This document shows, piece after piece, positions 54,453 through 63,604 of a stretch of DNA of 64,000 nt. The position numbers were made by a program, and so were the translations under genes. The stretch's first letter is position 1, and each line of letters starts with the position of its first letter. Below the pieces are notes generated by a model. The model saw only the letters and a list, made by a program, of their open reading frames with translations. It did not search any database and was not told the DNA's origin. Source of the DNA: Flavisolibacter longurius. GTDB taxonomy: Bacteria; Bacteroidota; Bacteroidia; Chitinophagales; Chitinophagaceae. Location: contig JABUMY010000010.1 in NCBI GenBank assembly GCA_013327885.1, positions 62,001-126,000 on the forward strand, in the 5' to 3' direction.

Positions 54453-54460
54453 TATCTTTG
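54453..54460 (+). promoter_or_regulatory. -7 box (TATCTTTG) for pdxJ
   Basis: An exact TAnnTTTG match ending 4 bases (CGGC) before ATG 54465. Confidence 0.5.
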
Positions 54461-54464
54461 CGGC

Positions 54465-55190
54465 ATGCCGACAAAACTCTCTGTCAACATCAATAAAATC
54501 GCCACCTTGCGAAACAGCCGTGGCGGTAATAACCCGGACTTAGTAAAAACGGCCGTGGATATACAGCGCTTTGGCGCGGATGGCATCACAGTGCACCCAC
54601 GCCCAGATGAAAGGCATATTCGTTACAGCGATGTACGAAACTTAAAAAAGATCATCACAACAGAATTTAATATTGAAGGCAATTGCCGCGAACAAAAATT
54701 TGTGGACCTGGTGCTGGAAGTAAAACCAGAGCAGGTAACGCTGGTGCCCGATGAGTTGGGACAGATCACCTCGGACCACGGCTGGGATACGATCAAACAT
54801 AAGTCATACCTCAAGGAAATGATTGCGGTATTTAAACAGGGTGGCATACGGGTTTCTATTTTTGTTGATCCTGATCTGCGCATGGTAGAAGGTGCCGCAC
54901 TCACCGGAACGGACCGGATTGAATTGTATACAGAATCCTATGCAAAACAGTACAGTGCCGGTAACCGTTCGGGTGCCATTGTCAAATATGTTGACGCCGC
55001 CAAAAAAGCAAAAGAAATAGGACTGGGCTTAAACGCCGGTCATGACCTTGATCTTCACAACCTGAAGTATTTCAAACAAAACCTGCCCTGGCTGGATGAA
55101 GTCAGCATTGGTCATGCGCTCATCTCGGATGCGCTTTACCTGGGGTTGGAAAATACGGTACAACTTTACAAAAGACAGTTAGCCGAATAA
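54465..55190 (+). CDS. pdxJ: Pyridoxine 5'-phosphate synthase
   Basis: A 241-residue TIM barrel that closes the pyridoxine ring from 1-deoxyxylulose 5-phosphate and 3-amino-2-oxopropyl phosphate. [17 protein letters not shown] is the N-terminal strand, [17 protein letters not shown] the phosphate/substrate site, FNIEGNC the next strand, and [17 protein letters not shown] the C-terminal end. Length is normal. Its likely leaderless start follows a terminator, and an 11-base hairpin closes its 3' end. Confidence 0.95.
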   Translation: MPTKLSVNINKIATLRNSRGGNNPDLVKTAVDIQRFGADGITVHPRPDERHIRYSDVRNLKKIITTEFNIEGNCREQKFVDLVLEVKPEQVTLVPDELGQITSDHGWDTIKHKSYLKEMIAVFKQGGIRVSIFVDPDLRMVEGAALTGTDRIELYTESYAKQYSAGNRSGAIVKYVDAAKKAKEIGLGLNAGHDLDLHNLKYFKQNLPWLDEVSIGHALISDALYLGLENTVQLYKRQLAE

Positions 55191-55207
55191 ACTCTCCGGC
55201 TAACTGT
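55175..55207. terminator. Hairpin at the 3' end of pdxJ
   Basis: ACAGTTAGCCG (55175-55185) and CGGCTAACTGT (55197-55207) form a perfect 11-base stem spanning the pdxJ stop codon, between convergent genes. There is no clear T run. Confidence 0.65.
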
Positions 55208-55213
55208 ACCTAT

Positions 55214-56239
55214 TTACTTTATGCCCGCCTTTTTAAAAAAGCGCCTGAGTTTCTTTTGCATTGCGTCTTCCTGCGCATTTTTGATGAGGACATACCCCGC
55301 TACGGCTACTACCGCCACGGCCGCCACTTTAAACCAGAAGTAGTTCAACAGCTTAGGCGGTACGTAAGTAGGCCCATCGTCATCAAACAGTGCCGGCTCT
55401 TTTACATAACGGCCTCTTTCGGGCATACCCAATTGCCAAAACTCACGGGACAGTTTATGAAGGGCTTTGCGGACCTCATCGCCATACATGGCAGAACCGT
55501 GCCCGCTGGCAATTACATTGGGCTCTAACGCCGCCAGGGTTTTCACTGTTCTTGCTGCTGCGCCCCAATCAGGTGTAAAATATTTGGGCGGACCACTCAA
55601 TACCTGTTTTTGGCTCATTACCGAGAAAACCGATTCTTGTTTAGTGGTAACGATGGCATCGCCTGCTACCAACACACCATCCCGTTCGCGAAAAAGACTA
55701 ATGTGTCCAGGTGTATGTCCCGGTGTGTAGATCCATTGCCAATCGGGCAGTTCGGTTATTTTACCATCAGGTTCCAATTCACGAAGATTTTCCTGCACAT
55801 CAATTGGACCACTTGGGTAAACAAAAGCCATTGAAGCCATCATGCCACCGCCTACTGTTGGGTCGGGTGGCGGGTAGGATGCTTTTCCGGTCAGATAAGG
55901 CAGTTCCATATGGTGACAATAAATTGGGATCCGCCATTCACTGGCAAGCTGCTGTAGGGCTCCACGGTGATCGAAATGTCCATGTGTGAGGATGATAGCC
56001 TGCGGGACGCCACCCGGCTCCATTACTTCTGCAATCATGTTTTTGATCTTGGCGTAAGAAGACTTCAACCCAGTATCTACCAATACCCAACCGGGCTGTT
56101 GCTGGCTTTCGATGATAAAAACATTCACAAATACGTCCTTCATGCGCCAAACTCCCGGCGCCACGGCAAAAATATTATTGACGATATGCCTTTCTTCTGT
56201 TGCAGAAACCTCCCGCCTGTCTACGATGCGTTTATCCAT
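55214..56239 (-). CDS. Metallo-beta-lactamase-fold hydrolase with C-terminal membrane anchor
   Basis: A 341-residue protein with the MBL zinc motif THGHFDHRG (HxHxDH), later His in YTPGHTPGH, Asp in VAGDAIV and His in ASGHG. A C-terminal hydrophobic helix (KVAAVAVVAVAGYVLI) followed by a basic tail anchors it. Possible activities range from glyoxalase-like hydrolysis to lactonase; the substrate is not evident. The frame is open to 56419, but ATG 56239 is chosen because the upstream part is basic and unlike the family. Confidence 0.85.
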   Translation of the reverse strand: MDKRIVDRREVSATEERHIVNNIFAVAPGVWRMKDVFVNVFIIESQQQPGWVLVDTGLKSSYAKIKNMIAEVMEPGGVPQAIILTHGHFDHRGALQQLASEWRIPIYCHHMELPYLTGKASYPPPDPTVGGGMMASMAFVYPSGPIDVQENLRELEPDGKITELPDWQWIYTPGHTPGHISLFRERDGVLVAGDAIVTTKQESVFSVMSQKQVLSGPPKYFTPDWGAAARTVKTLAALEPNVIASGHGSAMYGDEVRKALHKLSREFWQLGMPERGRYVKEPALFDDDGPTYVPPKLLNYFWFKVAAVAVVAVAGYVLIKNAQEDAMQKKLRRFFKKAGIK

Positions 56240-56422
56240 AAGATCGTTGTTTAAGGTAGCAAGGGCACAAATAATATACCATGGGTAGATCCACCTCCTT
56301 CTCTTTCTCGTACCGCAAGAAGAACGATTAACATAATGGAAACCATATTTGGTGTGAAATTGCTTTCTTGCAAAACGATTTAGCCTGTACTTTGTACTGA
56401 TCAGCTCACTAAACACCATTAC

Positions 56423-57874
56423 ATGAAAACATTTTTACTTTCTCTTTTCGCTTTGATGAGTAGCACCGCTTTTAGCCAAACGTTTGTGACCCGCGATATC
56501 AAGTCTTTCGGCGCAAAAGGAAATGGCAGGACCAACGACCATGAAGCGTTTCAAAAAGCCGCAGCTTTTTTCAATGAAAGAGGTGGGAATGGAAAACTTA
56601 TTATATCGAAGGGAACGTATATTGTTGGGAAGCAAACTTTCAACAAAAACTCAACAGCAAAACCAGTTTACGAAGGATCGGATGTATTCTTTCTTTCAGA
56701 AGTAAAGAATGTGACAATCGAGGGGCAAGGCAAGCCTGTTATTAAGTTTGCGAATAATCTACGGTTTGGCGCCTTCGATCCTGGAAATGGAAAGGCCTAT
56801 TTTAAAGGTGGGAACAACTTTTTTAAGCGAAATTATTTAGCCTTCGCCGGGGCCATCTTTTTTCTTTCCAAAAGCAACAACATCAAAATTTCTAATATTG
56901 AATTGAACGGGAACAGTGACAATTTGCTGCTAGGCGGTATATATGGTGATGTTGGCATCCAGGCGCCGCATACAGGAATCTATGTCGCCGATACAAAACA
57001 ATTGGACATTCAAAATGTACATGCTCACCATTTTGGCCTGGATGGAATTCAAATTGTAAACAGAACCGGTAAAGATTCCAAGCCAGACAGCATTCGGATC
57101 AACAATAGCATCTTCGAATACAATGCAAGGCAAGGTCTTTCCTGGGTAGGCGGCAATGATTTAACGGTTACCAACAGCAAGTTTAATCATACTGGAAAAG
57201 GAAAATTTTCTTCGGCGCCAAGTGCTGGTGTTGATGTGGAAGCAGAGGTAGGTGACATACGGAATGGTAAATTCATTAATTGTGAATTCATCAATAATAA
57301 AGGGGTCGGTTTTTTAGCTGACAACGGACCTAGTAGTGACGTTACACTTGATAATTGTACAATTTGGGGTGTTACTACCTGGTCGATCTGGATAACGAGA
57401 CCAGCATTCACCATAATGAATTCAAGGATTTACGGGTCTGCCGTACACGGGCACAATGCCGCAAATGAAAAAGATGCCACGAAATTTATCAATTGCCATT
57501 TTGAAGATAAGCCCTACAACGGCAAAGAACCTTTCGGTAAATTTTTAGTGGAAAGCAACAATGCACGTCGCATGCTTTTTGAAAAATGTACGTTTGTAGC
57601 AAATAAAAAAAAGTTGATGTGGCTAGGTGGTAAAGCCGATTATTCCTTGGATGAAAAATACAGGATACTCAACTCGCAATTCACTTATCTTGGCGGTGAA
57701 CCTCCCGTTGATAATTGGATTGGAATGTTTGGTGGTGTGGCCATGAAAAATTCAACATTTGATATCAAACACGCCAATGCTTCCAAATATTATATCAGTG
57801 GCCTGGATAACAAAACAAATAATAGCTTGGGAGGAAACCAATACATCTCCAATAAAGCCGCACGAAAATTCTAA
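56423..57874 (+). CDS. Secreted right-handed beta-helix protein (pectate lyase-like)
   Basis: A 483-residue protein with a signal peptide (KTFLLSLFALMSSTAFSQ), then DIKSFGAKGNGRTNDHEAFQKA, the N-terminal signature of pectate_lyase_3/GH28-like beta-helix proteins, followed by parallel beta-helix coils with repeated N/I/F positions (IKISNIELNGN, LDIQNVHAHHFGLDGIQIVN, LTVTNSKFNH). It probably binds or cleaves an acidic polysaccharide outside the cell. Catalytic residues cannot be assigned. An ATP-grasp-like gene follows after 44 bases. Confidence 0.82.
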   Translation: MKTFLLSLFALMSSTAFSQTFVTRDIKSFGAKGNGRTNDHEAFQKAAAFFNERGGNGKLIISKGTYIVGKQTFNKNSTAKPVYEGSDVFFLSEVKNVTIEGQGKPVIKFANNLRFGAFDPGNGKAYFKGGNNFFKRNYLAFAGAIFFLSKSNNIKISNIELNGNSDNLLLGGIYGDVGIQAPHTGIYVADTKQLDIQNVHAHHFGLDGIQIVNRTGKDSKPDSIRINNSIFEYNARQGLSWVGGNDLTVTNSKFNHTGKGKFSSAPSAGVDVEAEVGDIRNGKFINCEFINNKGVGFLADNGPSSDVTLDNCTIWGVTTWSIWITRPAFTIMNSRIYGSAVHGHNAANEKDATKFINCHFEDKPYNGKEPFGKFLVESNNARRMLFEKCTFVANKKKLMWLGGKADYSLDEKYRILNSQFTYLGGEPPVDNWIGMFGGVAMKNSTFDIKHANASKYYISGLDNKTNNSLGGNQYISNKAARKF

Positions 57875-57918
57875 AATCAAGAAGCTATATTGCTTAACTT
57901 GTCAGGTAAAGGCAGTAT

Positions 57919-59124
57919 ATGATCGGCAAATTTCGAGAAGCTTATAATCAAAATTTTACCCAGGAAAGCTACCAGTCTTACCTGCAAGCCTTAGCCTCAC
58001 ACTATCCTAACCAGCTTGACTTTCGCGTAGCAGAAACACCCATTTTTGTGCCGGGCGATTTCATCCAGAAAATGGAGGAGACTTGTGAGGCTATCATTGA
58101 CGTTATTCAAACACCTGGTTACAAAGAAGAAAGCAACAGGGCTATTCCGGAACAACTGCAGGTGCCGAATGAAGATGGTCACCCGCATTTTATTGCTTTT
58201 GATTTTGGTCTCTGTACCAATGAACACGGCGAATTGGAGCCACAACTCATCGAGATGCAGGGCTTTCCTTCCATGTTTGCCTGGCAGGTAATTCAACCCG
58301 AAACGCATCAGCGTATTTTTGATTGGCCGGAAGGTTTTACTTTCTTTTTAAATGGGCAAGACCGTGCATCTTACATCCGTCTATTAAAGGAGATCATCAT
58401 TGGCGACAGTTCACCCGAAAATGTTATCCTACTAGAGATCTTTCCCGAACAACAGAAAACCCGTGTTGATTTTGCGGCAACGGAAGAGTTGATCTGTATT
58501 CAAACGGTTTGCCTGACAAAATTGATAAAAGAAGGGCGGGAAGTTTTTTATGAAAAAGATGGTAGGAAGATTAAAATCGAACGCATTTACAACCGCCTCA
58601 TCTTCGACGACCTTTCCCAGCAAACACCGGAGATACAGGAAAAAGGAAAAATTTTGTTCGAAGACCTGGATGTAAAATGGGTACCGCATCCCAATTGGTT
58701 TTACCGTCTCAGCAAATTCACCCTGCCTTTTATAAAGCACCGTTTTGTTCCTCCTACCCAGTTTTTAAATGAAGTTCATCCGCTGCCTATAGATCTCGAA
58801 AATTACGTGGTGAAGCCCCTTTTTTCTTTTGCCGGACAGGGTGTGATCATTGACGTTACAAAAGAAGAGATCGAGAAAATTAAGGACCCGGAGAACTGGA
58901 TCCTGCAAAAAAAGGTACAATACGCTGACATTATAGAAACACCCGAGGGGCCTGCAAAGGCCGAAATCAGGCTTTTCTATTTTTGGACCGAAAACGCAGA
59001 AAGACCCCTGGCTGTTAATAACCTGGCTCGACTTAGCAAGGGGAAAATGATCGGGGTGCGATACAACAAAGATAAAAGCTGGGTGGGTGGAAGTTTTTGC
59101 TTATTCGAACCAGCGAAAACATAA
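57919..59124 (+). CDS. ATP-grasp-fold protein, substrate unknown
   Basis: A 401-residue soluble protein. The C-terminal half has YVVKPLFSFAGQGVIIDV, the ATP-grasp lysine/glycine loop, ILQKKVQYADII (strand), KAEIRLFYFW and a late NNLARLSKG, which place ATP and metal at the usual positions. The middle part DFGLCTNEHGELEPQLIEMQGFP (given in parts) is like the circularly permuted ATP-grasp family. Such enzymes join a carboxylate to an amine or thiol. No acceptor is evident. Its distance from the beta-helix gene allows an operon. Confidence 0.65.
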   Translation: MIGKFREAYNQNFTQESYQSYLQALASHYPNQLDFRVAETPIFVPGDFIQKMEETCEAIIDVIQTPGYKEESNRAIPEQLQVPNEDGHPHFIAFDFGLCTNEHGELEPQLIEMQGFPSMFAWQVIQPETHQRIFDWPEGFTFFLNGQDRASYIRLLKEIIIGDSSPENVILLEIFPEQQKTRVDFAATEELICIQTVCLTKLIKEGREVFYEKDGRKIKIERIYNRLIFDDLSQQTPEIQEKGKILFEDLDVKWVPHPNWFYRLSKFTLPFIKHRFVPPTQFLNEVHPLPIDLENYVVKPLFSFAGQGVIIDVTKEEIEKIKDPENWILQKKVQYADIIETPEGPAKAEIRLFYFWTENAERPLAVNNLARLSKGKMIGVRYNKDKSWVGGSFCLFEPAKT

Positions 59125-59145
59125 AAGGATAACTTGCGCCTAAGC

Positions 59146-61422
59146 TCAATCCTTTAAGTGAAACCGCAATCCCATAAACACTCTTCGGCCCTGGTTGGGA
59201 GCAAATACGTAGGACGGGTCAAACGTTAATGCATATGGGTTTTCCGCCGTTGGCTGCACTTCCCCGGCACTGTCATACACAACATTTTTGTCAAACGGGT
59301 CATGCGAACGGGCAATCAGAAACGGGTTGCCTTTAACAGGCGTCCAATCCAGTAAATTTTTTACCCCTGCATAAATCTCCAGCTTAGCAGATATCCATTT
59401 GGTAGCTTGGAGATTTTGCAGACTCCACACGGGAGAATACGGCCTGCGGGGATCGTTTTCCGAAAGCAATGGCAGGCGCATCGGACCGTACATATTTCCT
59501 GTGTAATCAAAGGACAGCCCGGCAAGCGGCAACGTATAGCTGATTGTCCAGTTGCCGCTCCAGCTTTCCGTTAAAACGGGCCGCTCCTTTTTCACCGGCC
59601 CGGCCTTTTCATATTTGGCCACGTCCTGCAATGTAAAACCAACATATCCCTTTAGCCTTTGTAAAAAACTTGCTTCCAAATTCACCGAAACTCCTTTCGA
59701 AACGGCATGCCCTTTTAAATTGTCATAGATGATCTTGTTCGGATCCGTATCATAATCCGGGATGATCTGGTTGCTGAAATGTGTGTACCAAACAGACGCG
59801 TCCAATACAACATTCTTTGACCGCCCGCCAATGCGGTTGCTGTATTGAATGTTGACGTTTTTACTTTTTTCCGGAGATAATTTCTCTCTTATCTCTACTG
59901 CTCTTGCACCGGTGAGGGCTGCATGTTCTTCGGTAAAAAGGTTTACCACGCGGAAGCCAGTACCGGCATTGACACGCAGGACCTCTTTTTCGGACAAGGC
60001 CCACTTGTACGCCAGCCGCGGCGTAAAAATCGCTTTGTGTAAAGGGTGAAAATCATAACGCAATCCTGCCAACACTGTATGCGATACATTTAACTTCCAT
60101 TCATCCTGCAGAAAAACACCGGGTAAAAATGTACGTTGTGGATGGTTAAATTTGGACGCTGTGTCGAATGTGGCTGTGGAGTTATCATCGTAATAATTGT
60201 AACGTCCGGCAAGGCCTAACAAAAGACTATGTGAGCGAATGTTTTTGTCCCAGGTTGCCTGCCCGAAGATGATTTTCTGATCCGCCATATAAGGCGTGGT
60301 GCCATAATAAGAGTCCTGTTTGTGACCTGTAGCAGAAAAAGCAAAGAACATGCGTTCTGCCATCGGTAATTGATAGTTGCCGATCAGTTCCCAACGATTG
60401 GTATAAATGCTTTCGCCGTATACTTCGTCACCACCCCGAAAGCGTCTGTTCCATTGCATCTCACCACCCCAGCGATTCTCGTAAAAATAGCGACCGGCCA
60501 GTGTGGCAATCCTGTTTTTCTTTCGCATCAGTGCCCATTTGTTGAATATCGAAACCCGGTGCTGCAGTGTCACATCCGTGAAGTTATCGCCGTTGTTATC
60601 AATAGGATTAGCATAATTGTAATAATTCACACCCAGCAAAGAAGTGAGTGACTTGCCCATCTTCCAGCGGGTGCCCAGGTCAACAAGATGTTCTTGCCAG
60701 GAAGTTGTCATGAGATTAGCGGAAAAAAGGGGCGACTTATCCGGCGATTTGGTAATGATGTTGATCAGCCCACCAATGGCTTCCGAACCATACAATCCCG
60801 AAGCAGGTCCCTTGACCACTTCTACCCGATCGATCATTTGCGAGGGAATACCAAAAAGGCCGTATACGGAAGAAAGCGCACTAACGATCGGCATGCCGTC
60901 GATGGTTACCATCGTGTAGGGTCCTTCCAGCCCATTGATATGAATGTCGCCGGTATTGCAAACATTGCAGTTGATCTGTGGCCGTACACCGTTGACCATC
61001 GAAAGCGATTCAAACACGCTGGGAGCCGGATTTTTCTGAAAAAAACGGTGCGAATAAACTTCAACCGGTATCGGGCTTTCCAGTCGCTTTACGGCTTTCA
61101 TGGTACCGGATATCACCACTGCATCAAGCGATGATGCAGGCTGCATTTCAACCGTTATTTCGGTAAGCGAATCTTGAAAAAAAATCATCTGATTGTAGTC
61201 TTCAAATCCCGCCATGGAAACGATTAATCCATGCTTGCCAGCTTTCACTTGAAACATGAAGTCTCCTACCGAATCGGCTGCCTTCACTTCGCTACTCAGT
61301 TTAACGGTTGCTCCTGCCAGTCTTTCTCCTCCCGAACGGACGCTGCCCTTCAATATTACCTGGGCAAAGCTCCCAGTGAAAAGCAACAATAGAAGTCCGG
61401 TAATGAAAAGCGGTTTGCGCAT
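59146..61422 (-). CDS. TonB-dependent receptor with CNVC motif, metal-regulated
   Basis: A 758-residue receptor: signal peptide (LFITGLLLLLFTGSFA), CarboxypepD_reg-like domain (about 22-95), plug (PSVFESLSMVNGVRPQ, IHINGLEGPYTMVTIDGMP and VEVVKGPASGLYGSEAIGG) and barrel. The plug contains two Cys in NCNVCNTG (Cys152 and Cys155), a feature of a Bacteroidota receptor family. The Cys pair could bind metal or form a disulphide. It is divergent from a DtxR-family gene across a 26-base palindrome, so an iron or manganese (or complexed) ligand is likely. Confidence 0.9.
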   Translation of the reverse strand: MRKPLFITGLLLLLFTGSFAQVILKGSVRSGGERLAGATVKLSSEVKAADSVGDFMFQVKAGKHGLIVSMAGFEDYNQMIFFQDSLTEITVEMQPASSLDAVVISGTMKAVKRLESPIPVEVYSHRFFQKNPAPSVFESLSMVNGVRPQINCNVCNTGDIHINGLEGPYTMVTIDGMPIVSALSSVYGLFGIPSQMIDRVEVVKGPASGLYGSEAIGGLINIITKSPDKSPLFSANLMTTSWQEHLVDLGTRWKMGKSLTSLLGVNYYNYANPIDNNGDNFTDVTLQHRVSIFNKWALMRKKNRIATLAGRYFYENRWGGEMQWNRRFRGGDEVYGESIYTNRWELIGNYQLPMAERMFFAFSATGHKQDSYYGTTPYMADQKIIFGQATWDKNIRSHSLLLGLAGRYNYYDDNSTATFDTASKFNHPQRTFLPGVFLQDEWKLNVSHTVLAGLRYDFHPLHKAIFTPRLAYKWALSEKEVLRVNAGTGFRVVNLFTEEHAALTGARAVEIREKLSPEKSKNVNIQYSNRIGGRSKNVVLDASVWYTHFSNQIIPDYDTDPNKIIYDNLKGHAVSKGVSVNLEASFLQRLKGYVGFTLQDVAKYEKAGPVKKERPVLTESWSGNWTISYTLPLAGLSFDYTGNMYGPMRLPLLSENDPRRPYSPVWSLQNLQATKWISAKLEIYAGVKNLLDWTPVKGNPFLIARSHDPFDKNVVYDSAGEVQPTAENPYALTFDPSYVFAPNQGRRVFMGLRFHLKD

Positions 61423-61441
61423 GGCCTTGAGTTTGAATGTC

Positions 61442-61449
61442 CAAAATTA
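61442..61449 (-). promoter_or_regulatory. -7 box (TAATTTTG) for the TonB receptor
   Basis: The minus strand reads TAATTTTG, a TAnnTTTG match ending 19 bases before ATG 61422. Its upstream end touches the palindrome at 61449, so repressor binding would block it. Confidence 0.5.
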
Positions 61450-61474
61450 ATTTATTTGGCTTACCAAATAAATT
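61449..61474. promoter_or_regulatory. 26-bp palindrome between receptor and DtxR-family gene (candidate operator)
   Basis: Two perfect 11-base arms, 61449-61459 and 61464-61474, flank the 4-base centre CTTA. The core TTTGGCTTACCAAA is the type of near-symmetric site bound by DtxR/MntR dimers. It lies between the -7 boxes of both divergent genes, 26 bases from the receptor ATG and 30 bases from the regulator ATG. Confidence 0.7.
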
Positions 61475-61492
61475 TTATTTCTGCTCCCTTGT

Positions 61493-61500
61493 TACATTTG
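61493..61500 (+). promoter_or_regulatory. -7 box (TACATTTG) for the DtxR-family gene
   Basis: An exact TAnnTTTG match ending 4 bases (CATC) before ATG 61505, downstream of the palindrome. Confidence 0.5.
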
Positions 61501-61504
61501 CATC

Positions 61505-62173
61505 ATGTCGCACTTTGGCCATCAATTTGAAGAAAACTACCTGAAAGAGCTGTACAAGCTGAGCCAGAAAGACGTGAAAAAAGTAAACAACACGGCGCTT
61601 TCGAGGGCCATGTCGCTAAATCCCGCCACGGTGCTGGAAATGGTTCGCAAACTCAGTGAAAAGGGATTGGTAGACCTGCTGCCCGATAAAAGCATCCAGC
61701 TAACAGAACAGGGACGAAAGATCGGGCTGCTGATCATTCGCAAGCACCGGCTGTGGGAAGTTTTCCTGGTAAACAAATTACAGTACAAATGGAGCGAAGT
61801 GCATGACCTTGCCGAACAATTAGAGCATGTCGGCAGCGAGGATCTCATCAACCGGCTTGATGAATTTTTGGGCTTCCCTCCTTATGATCCGCATGGTGAT
61901 CCCATACCAGATCGCCATGGCAAACTGAAAAAAAATACGGCCATTGCACTCTCCAAAGGGGCCAAAAACAAAACCTACCAGGTGGTGAGTTTTGCCGATA
62001 CGGCTGATTCGTTTTTAGACTATTTAAGCAAGCTGCAGATAGAGCCGGGATGCCGGATAAAGATCACCGACAGGCTGGATTATGATGGGTCATTTTCGCT
62101 TTCCATTCAAAAAAACACTATACAGGTTTCTGAAAAAGTGGCGAGCAATATCCTGGTGCAACCGGTTAGTTAG
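61505..62173 (+). CDS. DtxR/MntR-family metal-dependent regulator
   Basis: A 222-residue repressor: an N-terminal winged helix (NTALSRAMSLNPATVLEMVRKL, given here only as the motif core), the dimerisation/metal-binding domain with IIRKHRLWEVFL, EVHDLAEQLEHVGSEDLINRL and a His/Glu-rich FPPYDPHGDP, and a C-terminal FeoA-like SH3 domain (about 145-220). It binds Fe2+ or Mn2+ and then DNA. The adjacent palindrome and divergent receptor are its likely targets. The 3' end overlaps the convergent OMP gene by 8 bases. Confidence 0.9.
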   Translation: MSHFGHQFEENYLKELYKLSQKDVKKVNNTALSRAMSLNPATVLEMVRKLSEKGLVDLLPDKSIQLTEQGRKIGLLIIRKHRLWEVFLVNKLQYKWSEVHDLAEQLEHVGSEDLINRLDEFLGFPPYDPHGDPIPDRHGKLKKNTAIALSKGAKNKTYQVVSFADTADSFLDYLSKLQIEPGCRIKITDRLDYDGSFSLSIQKNTIQVSEKVASNILVQPVS

Positions 62174-63005
62174 CCCTTCTTTTTAACGCATTTAAAAAAA
62201 GGTATTCAAAGCTAACCATCACGCTGTTTTTTGTCATGCGGTAGATATCGCTGCTCAACTGAAAACGGTAACCTACGTTTAGTTTGGCCGTGCTACTGAA
62301 GATAGCCTGCAGCGAAGGTGCCAGGTCTACAAAATGGGTTTCGCCGGGAAGGTTGAAATTCCGTCCACCCAGCAACTCTACGTAAAGATTCAGGTTGGTT
62401 TGATCGTAATCTTTGTATTCAACCGGCAATAATAAATACCCCGCAGATAGCGAATAGTTGAGGGCTTGGAAAGCATAGATTCCCTGCAGGGACTTATCCT
62501 TTCGTTTTTCATTCAACACTTCATTCCAGCCAACAGTTCCGGAGATTGCCAGCTTGTGCCAAAGCTGTGTAGCGATCAATCCAGCCTGTACACCGCTTTG
62601 GTCGCCCATGCCCAGGTTTACCTCGTTATGATTAAGATAATTCCGGCTGTAGGTTCCTGCACCAAAAACTGCCATTCTGAAATGCTTATGCACTTCATCG
62701 TTAGATAAAAAACGGTACTTGGCGTAAACTCGTCCACCATCCCATCGCAGGTTTTCCTGCTGCATGTTGGAAAAATTGGCACTGGCTTTTACCATCCATT
62801 TTTTACTCAAGCCAAGCGCAACTTCGGGCATATAGCGCTGAATTGTTTTATCCCCATGAACATCCCCATGAAGAATCGCTGCTGCTTTCACCGACACCGA
62901 TTGTGCCGGGTTGTTGGATGCTGGTTCGGAATACGGGTAAAGCTCTTGTGCATAGCTGCTGCTAAAAAATACCAAGGCAACAACCAGGAAGCTGATAACT
63001 TTCAT
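62166..63005 (-). CDS. Outer-membrane beta-barrel protein
   Basis: A 279-residue protein with a signal peptide (KVISFLVVALVFFSSSYAQ) and about ten amphipathic strands ending in a barrel-type closing region (NSVMVSFEYLFLNALKRRAN). I recognise no specific family; the layout is like small Bacteroidota OMPs found in metal and heme loci. ATG 63005 is chosen for the signal peptide; the frame is open to 63128 across the terminator of the gene before it. It is in the same leftward set as the HMA proteins. Confidence 0.7.
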   Translation of the reverse strand: MKVISFLVVALVFFSSSYAQELYPYSEPASNNPAQSVSVKAAAILHGDVHGDKTIQRYMPEVALGLSKKWMVKASANFSNMQQENLRWDGGRVYAKYRFLSNDEVHKHFRMAVFGAGTYSRNYLNHNEVNLGMGDQSGVQAGLIATQLWHKLAISGTVGWNEVLNEKRKDKSLQGIYAFQALNYSLSAGYLLLPVEYKDYDQTNLNLYVELLGGRNFNLPGETHFVDLAPSLQAIFSSTAKLNVGYRFQLSSDIYRMTKNSVMVSFEYLFLNALKRRAN

Positions 63006-63012
63006 AAAAATG

Positions 63013-63041
63013 AGAAAAGCCCTCCGCGGGGAGGGCCTTTT
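63013..63041 (-). terminator. Terminator after the HMA-domain gene
   Basis: GCCCTCC (63019-63025) and GGAGGGC (63030-63036) form a 7-base stem, loop GCGG, extended by AAAA/TTTT with one bulge; T residues follow on the minus strand. It lies upstream of the OMP gene. Confidence 0.85.
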
Positions 63042-63046
63042 TAAAA

Positions 63047-63586
63047 TTAAATGATAACATGAAAGACCCGGGATGCCGCTTCGGCACCGGATGAACAACA
63101 TTTTTCCATACGACCGGTTTGCACGCAAGTCATTTTTGTGAGCGATGCGTACTTTTTAAAATCCTTGGCAGAAACAAAAGATTTGTCGACAAGGGAAAGT
63201 GTTACATCACCATTCAGCGACTGGCCTTTTGCGGTGAGAAAATGAAAGGTCTTTCCGCCGATGGCCACGTGGTCGTCTTTCTGCACCTGCAGGTTTTCAA
63301 CCGCAGCCGTGATTTTTAAAGCAGCCACCGAAAAGCCGGCATCCTCCACGGCCTTACTCAGGGCATCAAAATCCACTGTTTCGGCATTCTTAAATGTCAG
63401 ATTGTATTGCTGGTTCTTAATGTCAACAAGGGCTTTTTCCACGAAGGGCACTTTTTCAAGGGCCACTTTCACGGCTTTGGAACACATGGAACAGGTTAAG
63501 CCACTGGCCTGCAGGGATGCCGATTTAAACTGCGCCTGCGCAGCAAAACCCCAAACCAGCAGTATGGCAACAAACAGTTTTTTCAT
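63047..63586 (-). CDS. Secreted HMA-domain metal-binding protein
   Basis: A 179-residue protein with a signal peptide (KKLFVAILLVWGFAAQA), then a heavy-metal-associated domain (about 21-95) with GLTCSMC (Cys32, Cys35), the CxxC metal site. A second region (about 100-179) ends with MTCVQTGRMEKCCSSG, adding Cys. The export signal places metal binding in the periplasm. It follows the partial HMA gene by 18 bases on the same strand, so the two are co-transcribed. Confidence 0.85.
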   Translation of the reverse strand: MKKLFVAILLVWGFAAQAQFKSASLQASGLTCSMCSKAVKVALEKVPFVEKALVDIKNQQYNLTFKNAETVDFDALSKAVEDAGFSVAALKITAAVENLQVQKDDHVAIGGKTFHFLTAKGQSLNGDVTLSLVDKSFVSAKDFKKYASLTKMTCVQTGRMEKCCSSGAEAASRVFHVII

Positions 63587-63604
63587 ACTGGAAATTTTTA
63601 AAAG

